A stretch of DNA of 64,000 bases from Elysia marginata (Eukaryota; Mollusca; Gastropoda; Plakobranchidae), in NCBI GenBank assembly GCA_019649035.1, contig BMAT01004631.1, forward strand, positions 87,334-151,333. Reading direction: 5' to 3'. Made by a program: the position numbers and the translations under genes. A model generated the notes under the pieces. The model worked only from the letters and a program-made list of their open reading frames with translations. It was not told the DNA's origin and did no database searches. This document shows positions 61,511 to 64,000 of this stretch, one piece after another (the first letter of the stretch is position 1; every line of letters starts with the position of its first letter).

Positions 61511-62991
61511 CAGTCTAATGTATAGATTATGCCCTTTTTTAAATCTTTCACTTGAATACCTAGTACACTCAACTCATCTCTTATCTTGTCAGACAGGGCA
61601 TAGTCTTTGTTGAGTCTCGCCTCATTACGCAAATTGATGAGTATTTTTAGCACACCTTCTAGCTTGGTAGAATAGCTGTTATCTTGTTGCTCTTTTGTAA
61701 GCCCAAGAACTTCAAATACGAAGCTGTTCATGGTACTTTTGAGTATTTGTAAGTCTTCCTCTGATATTTCCTGTTGGCCTTCCTCTATCCAATTGATATA
61801 TTTTACCCCTTCAAACAGTTGGGCGATCAAAATGGGAGTGTTAAAGTCGTCATTCATGGCATTATAGCAGGAGCACTCCCACCCTTTGACATCTATGCTT
61901 GAGGATTGGGAAGGTGTCAAACGGTTTAGCAAATTTAAAGCGTCCATCAGCCTTTTATAACCCTTTTCGGAAGCTAAAAGAGCCTCATTACCAAAATCTA
62001 AAATACTGCGGTAGTGGGCTTGCATCATAAAAAAGCGAACTACAGATGGCGAAAATTCCTTTTGGAGCAACGGGGTATTTCCAGTAAATAAGTCCGTAGG
62101 TAGAATATTATTCCCTGTAGACTTTGCCATTTTTTTGCCGTTTAGGGTGAGCATATTCGTGTGAATCCAATAGCCAACAGGAGATGTGCCGTTAGAAGCC
62201 TCCGCCTGTGCAATCTCACATTCGTGGTGAGGAAATTTTAAGTCCATACCACCTCCATGAATATCAAAAGACTTTCCTAAATATTTGGTACTCATAGCAG
62301 TACACTCCAAGTGCCACCCCGGAAAACCCTGACTCCAAGGGGATACCCACCGCATGACATGTTGTGGCTCAGCTTTTTTCCAAAGGGCAAAATCTTGCGG
62401 ATTTTTCTTATCGGACTGCCCCTCTAACGCTCTAGTGTTGTGGATAAGTTCTTCTACCTTGCGGTTACTCAACTTCCCATATTTTTTAGTTTCATTAAAT
62501 TTCAACACATCAAAATAAACAGACCCATTTACCTCATAGGCAAGTCCATTCTCTAATATTTTTTCTATAATTTCAATCTGCTCTATAATATGACCAGTTG
62601 CTGTGGGTTCAATACTTGGAGGCAGACAATTGAATTTTCTCATAATATTGTGGAAGTCTAGTGTGTAATACTGTACAACTTCCATAGGCTCTATCTGTTC
62701 CAATCGGGCTTTTTTGACTATTCTATCCTCGCCTTCATCAGCGTCATTTTCTAGGTGTCCTGCATCAGTGATATTCCTCACATAGCGCACTTTGTAGCCC
62801 AAAAACTTCAAATACCGAAATATCATATCGAAAGACACAAATGTCCGCACATTACCCAAATGCACATTACTATAGACCGTAGGTCCACAGACATACATAC
62901 CCACATAACCTTCCAAAATAGGGGTAAAGACCTCCTTTTTTGATGTTAGGCTGTTGTATACGAAAAGTTGCCTACTACTATCGGCCACCAT
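61510..62991 (-). CDS. cysS: Cysteinyl-tRNA synthetase
   Basis: A class I synthetase of 493 residues from ATG 62991 ([15 protein letters not shown]). A longer frame from 63042 adds an N-terminus not typical of the family. The HIGH-type motif is [16 protein letters not shown] (HLGN). The KMSKS loop is KMAKSTGN, a serine-to-alanine variant that, from memory, is common in Bacteroidota. Zinc ligands are in [15 protein letters not shown] and HHECEIAQ. It charges tRNA-Cys. yidD and gpsA follow. Confidence 0.95.
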   Translation of the reverse strand: MVADSSRQLFVYNSLTSKKEVFTPILEGYVGMYVCGPTVYSNVHLGNVRTFVSFDMIFRYLKFLGYKVRYVRNITDAGHLENDADEGEDRIVKKARLEQIEPMEVVQYYTLDFHNIMRKFNCLPPSIEPTATGHIIEQIEIIEKILENGLAYEVNGSVYFDVLKFNETKKYGKLSNRKVEELIHNTRALEGQSDKKNPQDFALWKKAEPQHVMRWVSPWSQGFPGWHLECTAMSTKYLGKSFDIHGGGMDLKFPHHECEIAQAEASNGTSPVGYWIHTNMLTLNGKKMAKSTGNNILPTDLFTGNTPLLQKEFSPSVVRFFMMQAHYRSILDFGNEALLASEKGYKRLMDALNLLNRLTPSQSSSIDVKGWECSCYNAMNDDFNTPILIAQLFEGVKYINWIEEGQQEISEEDLQILKSTMNSFVFEVLGLTKEQQDNSYSTKLEGVLKILINLRNEARLNKDYALSDKIRDELSVLGIQVKDLKKGIIYTLD

Positions 62992-63230
62992 ATACTCTGT
63001 AGAAATAATAACAAAAGACGGAGCAAATGTAATAGTTTTCATTCCACCTTGTAGAATAATTACTCGGAATTTCTAAAAGTGGCCAGTTCTTGTTCCAACT
63101 TTAAAACCCTATCTTTCAAATGACTAATCAACTTTTCATGGATACCCCTTATCAGCTTGATATAGATTTCCTATTATTTGCCATTGTTAAAAAAATGTAT
63201 GTTTGTGTGTCATGACCGGTAATTATTTGA

Positions 63231-63431
63231 CTACTACAAACAAACACCCAAAAAAAGTGTCCTCATACAGATTGGTCGTATATAGTAAAGGAGGCCAAAG
63301 AGTTCGGCTATCTAGAGGATGTATACGACCTTTTAGAAGAAGTCAATAAAAAACAAAAAAATGTTCACGAAACTAGTTTAATTGGTACTTCCATTCAGCT
63401 CACCATAAAGTTTACCCCTCCCCTTTTTTAA
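63231..63431 (+). pseudogene. Possible start-less gene fragment
   Basis: A frame of 66 codons without ATG, GTG or TTG at its start reads coding-like in the middle (CPHTDWSYIVKEAKEFGYLE, then DVYDLLEEVNKKQKN) and ends at TAA 63429-63431. It may be a 3' remnant whose start has been lost. No family is recognised. The rest of the interval from 63043 to 63527 holds only the terminator at 63435-63467. Confidence 0.3.
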
Positions 63432-63434
63432 AAA

Positions 63435-63467
63435 AATCCCTCTCTTGATTCTGCAAAGAGAGGGATT
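63435..63467 (-). terminator. Rho-independent terminator for the right-edge gene
   Basis: Two perfect 12-nt arms, AATCCCTCTCTT and AAGAGAGGGATT, enclose a 9-nt loop. On the minus strand the stem is followed by a run of T (plus-strand A at 63431-63434 and before). It lies 60 bp beyond the stop of the minus-strand gene at 63528, which it should terminate. Confidence 0.75.
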
Positions 63468-63527
63468 AAAAAAACCTGAGTGGTCGCCCTTAGATTATCT
63501 AGAAGCCCATGCCCGGGTATATATTAT

Positions 63528-64000
63528 TTAGTATGTATATAAACCTACATATTCCCAATGCTTCACACGACTTCCTAACACCCTTACATATTGAAAGGCA
63601 ACATGACTTCTTGTTGGCACAATAAGATCTTTTTTTAAGGGATTCTGAGCTGTTTTTTTAATGGTAATATTTCTACCCGATTCATTGATCAATAAAAGAT
63701 ATTTTCCCCTTTCTGAGTAATCCCATTTACCAAAAAATGGTAACCTTATCTTTGTATTTGGAATACGACCTAAACCGATAAATGTTGAAGCGTTAAATAA
63801 AAATCTGTTGGATTTTTTATTTGATTTAAGCGGGACTAATCGACCATTTTGAACTAAATTACGATTTACAGACATAGGTGCACGATTAATACGATGCCCC
63901 GATTCAGTTATATGAAATAGATGTCTAACTTTTACTTCAATTTGTCTTTGTATTTCATTCTGTTCTGCTTTGAGTGTAGCCTGTAAAGTCTTTATTTTTT
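63528..64000 (-). CDS. Unrecognised protein, C-terminal part (cut by window edge)
   Basis: The minus-strand frame is open from the right edge to the stop at 63528-63530, about 157 codons. An internal ATG at 63875 is probably not the start because coding-like sequence continues upstream of it (TLQATLKAEQNEIQRQIEVK, a coiled-coil-like stretch). The part after it is beta-rich and basic (NRFLFNASTFIGLGRIPNTK, FGKWDYSERGKYLLLINES). I do not recognise a family. A clear terminator follows. The remaining N-terminus lies outside the window. Confidence 0.55.
   Translation of the reverse strand, partial: KIKTLQATLKAEQNEIQRQIEVKVRHLFHITESGHRINRAPMSVNRNLVQNGRLVPLKSNKKSNRFLFNASTFIGLGRIPNTKIRLPFFGKWDYSERGKYLLLINESGRNITIKKTAQNPLKKDLIVPTRSHVAFQYVRVLGSRVKHWEYVGLYTY

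Noticed and set aside
63875-63877. ATG at 63875 as the start of the right-edge gene
   Set aside because: The same frame stays open with coding-like sequence to the window edge, so the gene is longer.

Overview
The window is AT-rich chromosomal DNA from a member of the Bacteroidota, most likely a flavobacterium. The evidence is two TonB-dependent outer-membrane receptors with carboxypeptidase-regulatory-like N-termini, families largely confined to this phylum (START-like, DUF4290, DUF6175-like, DUF6787-like, LPP20-like and LRR_5/BspA-like lipoproteins), BshA, and several upstream motifs matching the Bacteroidota -7 element TAnnTTTG. Shine-Dalgarno-like sites are mostly absent. Several genes have decayed, which suggests a host-associated or shrinking genome. 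I do not assign a species.

Layout, left to right. 1-3.0 kb: the end of an outer-membrane barrel gene, a SUI1/YciH-like factor, a thioesterase, dnaA, and a frameshifted LMW protein-tyrosine phosphatase pseudogene. 3.1-7.5 kb: topoisomerase IV genes parE-parC. 7.5-9.6 kb: the 3' remnant of a BspA-like leucine-rich-repeat (LRR) gene abutting a compact methyltransferase-endonuclease (R-M) pair. 9.7-19.5 kb: glyA, DUF2797, a GH3-like protein, a TonB receptor, a START-like protein, a class IV aminotransferase, an rRNA methyltransferase and a zinc peptidase. 19.6-24.8 kb: an IS30-like transposase remnant, then sufD-sufS-pdxJ-hydrolase-DUF4290. 25.5-29.7 kb: a cNMP/CBS/DUF294 protein overlapping a DnaQ-like exonuclease, converging on hisA-hisF. 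30-38 kb: rplU-rpmA, alaS-smr, an M23 peptidase, merR-folP-prenyl synthase, fabI. 38-41 kb: a lipoprotein plus TonB receptor pair. 41-49 kb: a small membrane SH3-like protein, an M14 peptidase, XRE-lipoprotein-folK, and DUF456-prc-ABC permease. 48.9-50 kb: an LRR lipoprotein with exact 66-nt periodicity, interrupted by an assembly gap. 50.2-54.3 kb: a tight five-gene operon of exported proteins. 54.5-63 kb: bshA (behind a strong leader hairpin), putA, a PiT transporter, nadK, gpsA, yidD and cysS. The right edge holds the 3' part of an unrecognised gene.

Most genes are housekeeping: replication and topology, tRNA charging, Fe-S assembly, PLP, folate, lipid and bacillithiol synthesis. The accessory content is the R-M module set against a broken LRR gene, the surviving LRR lipoprotein, the exported-protein operon, and scattered remnants of dead genes. 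I saw no rRNA, tRNA or CRISPR array.
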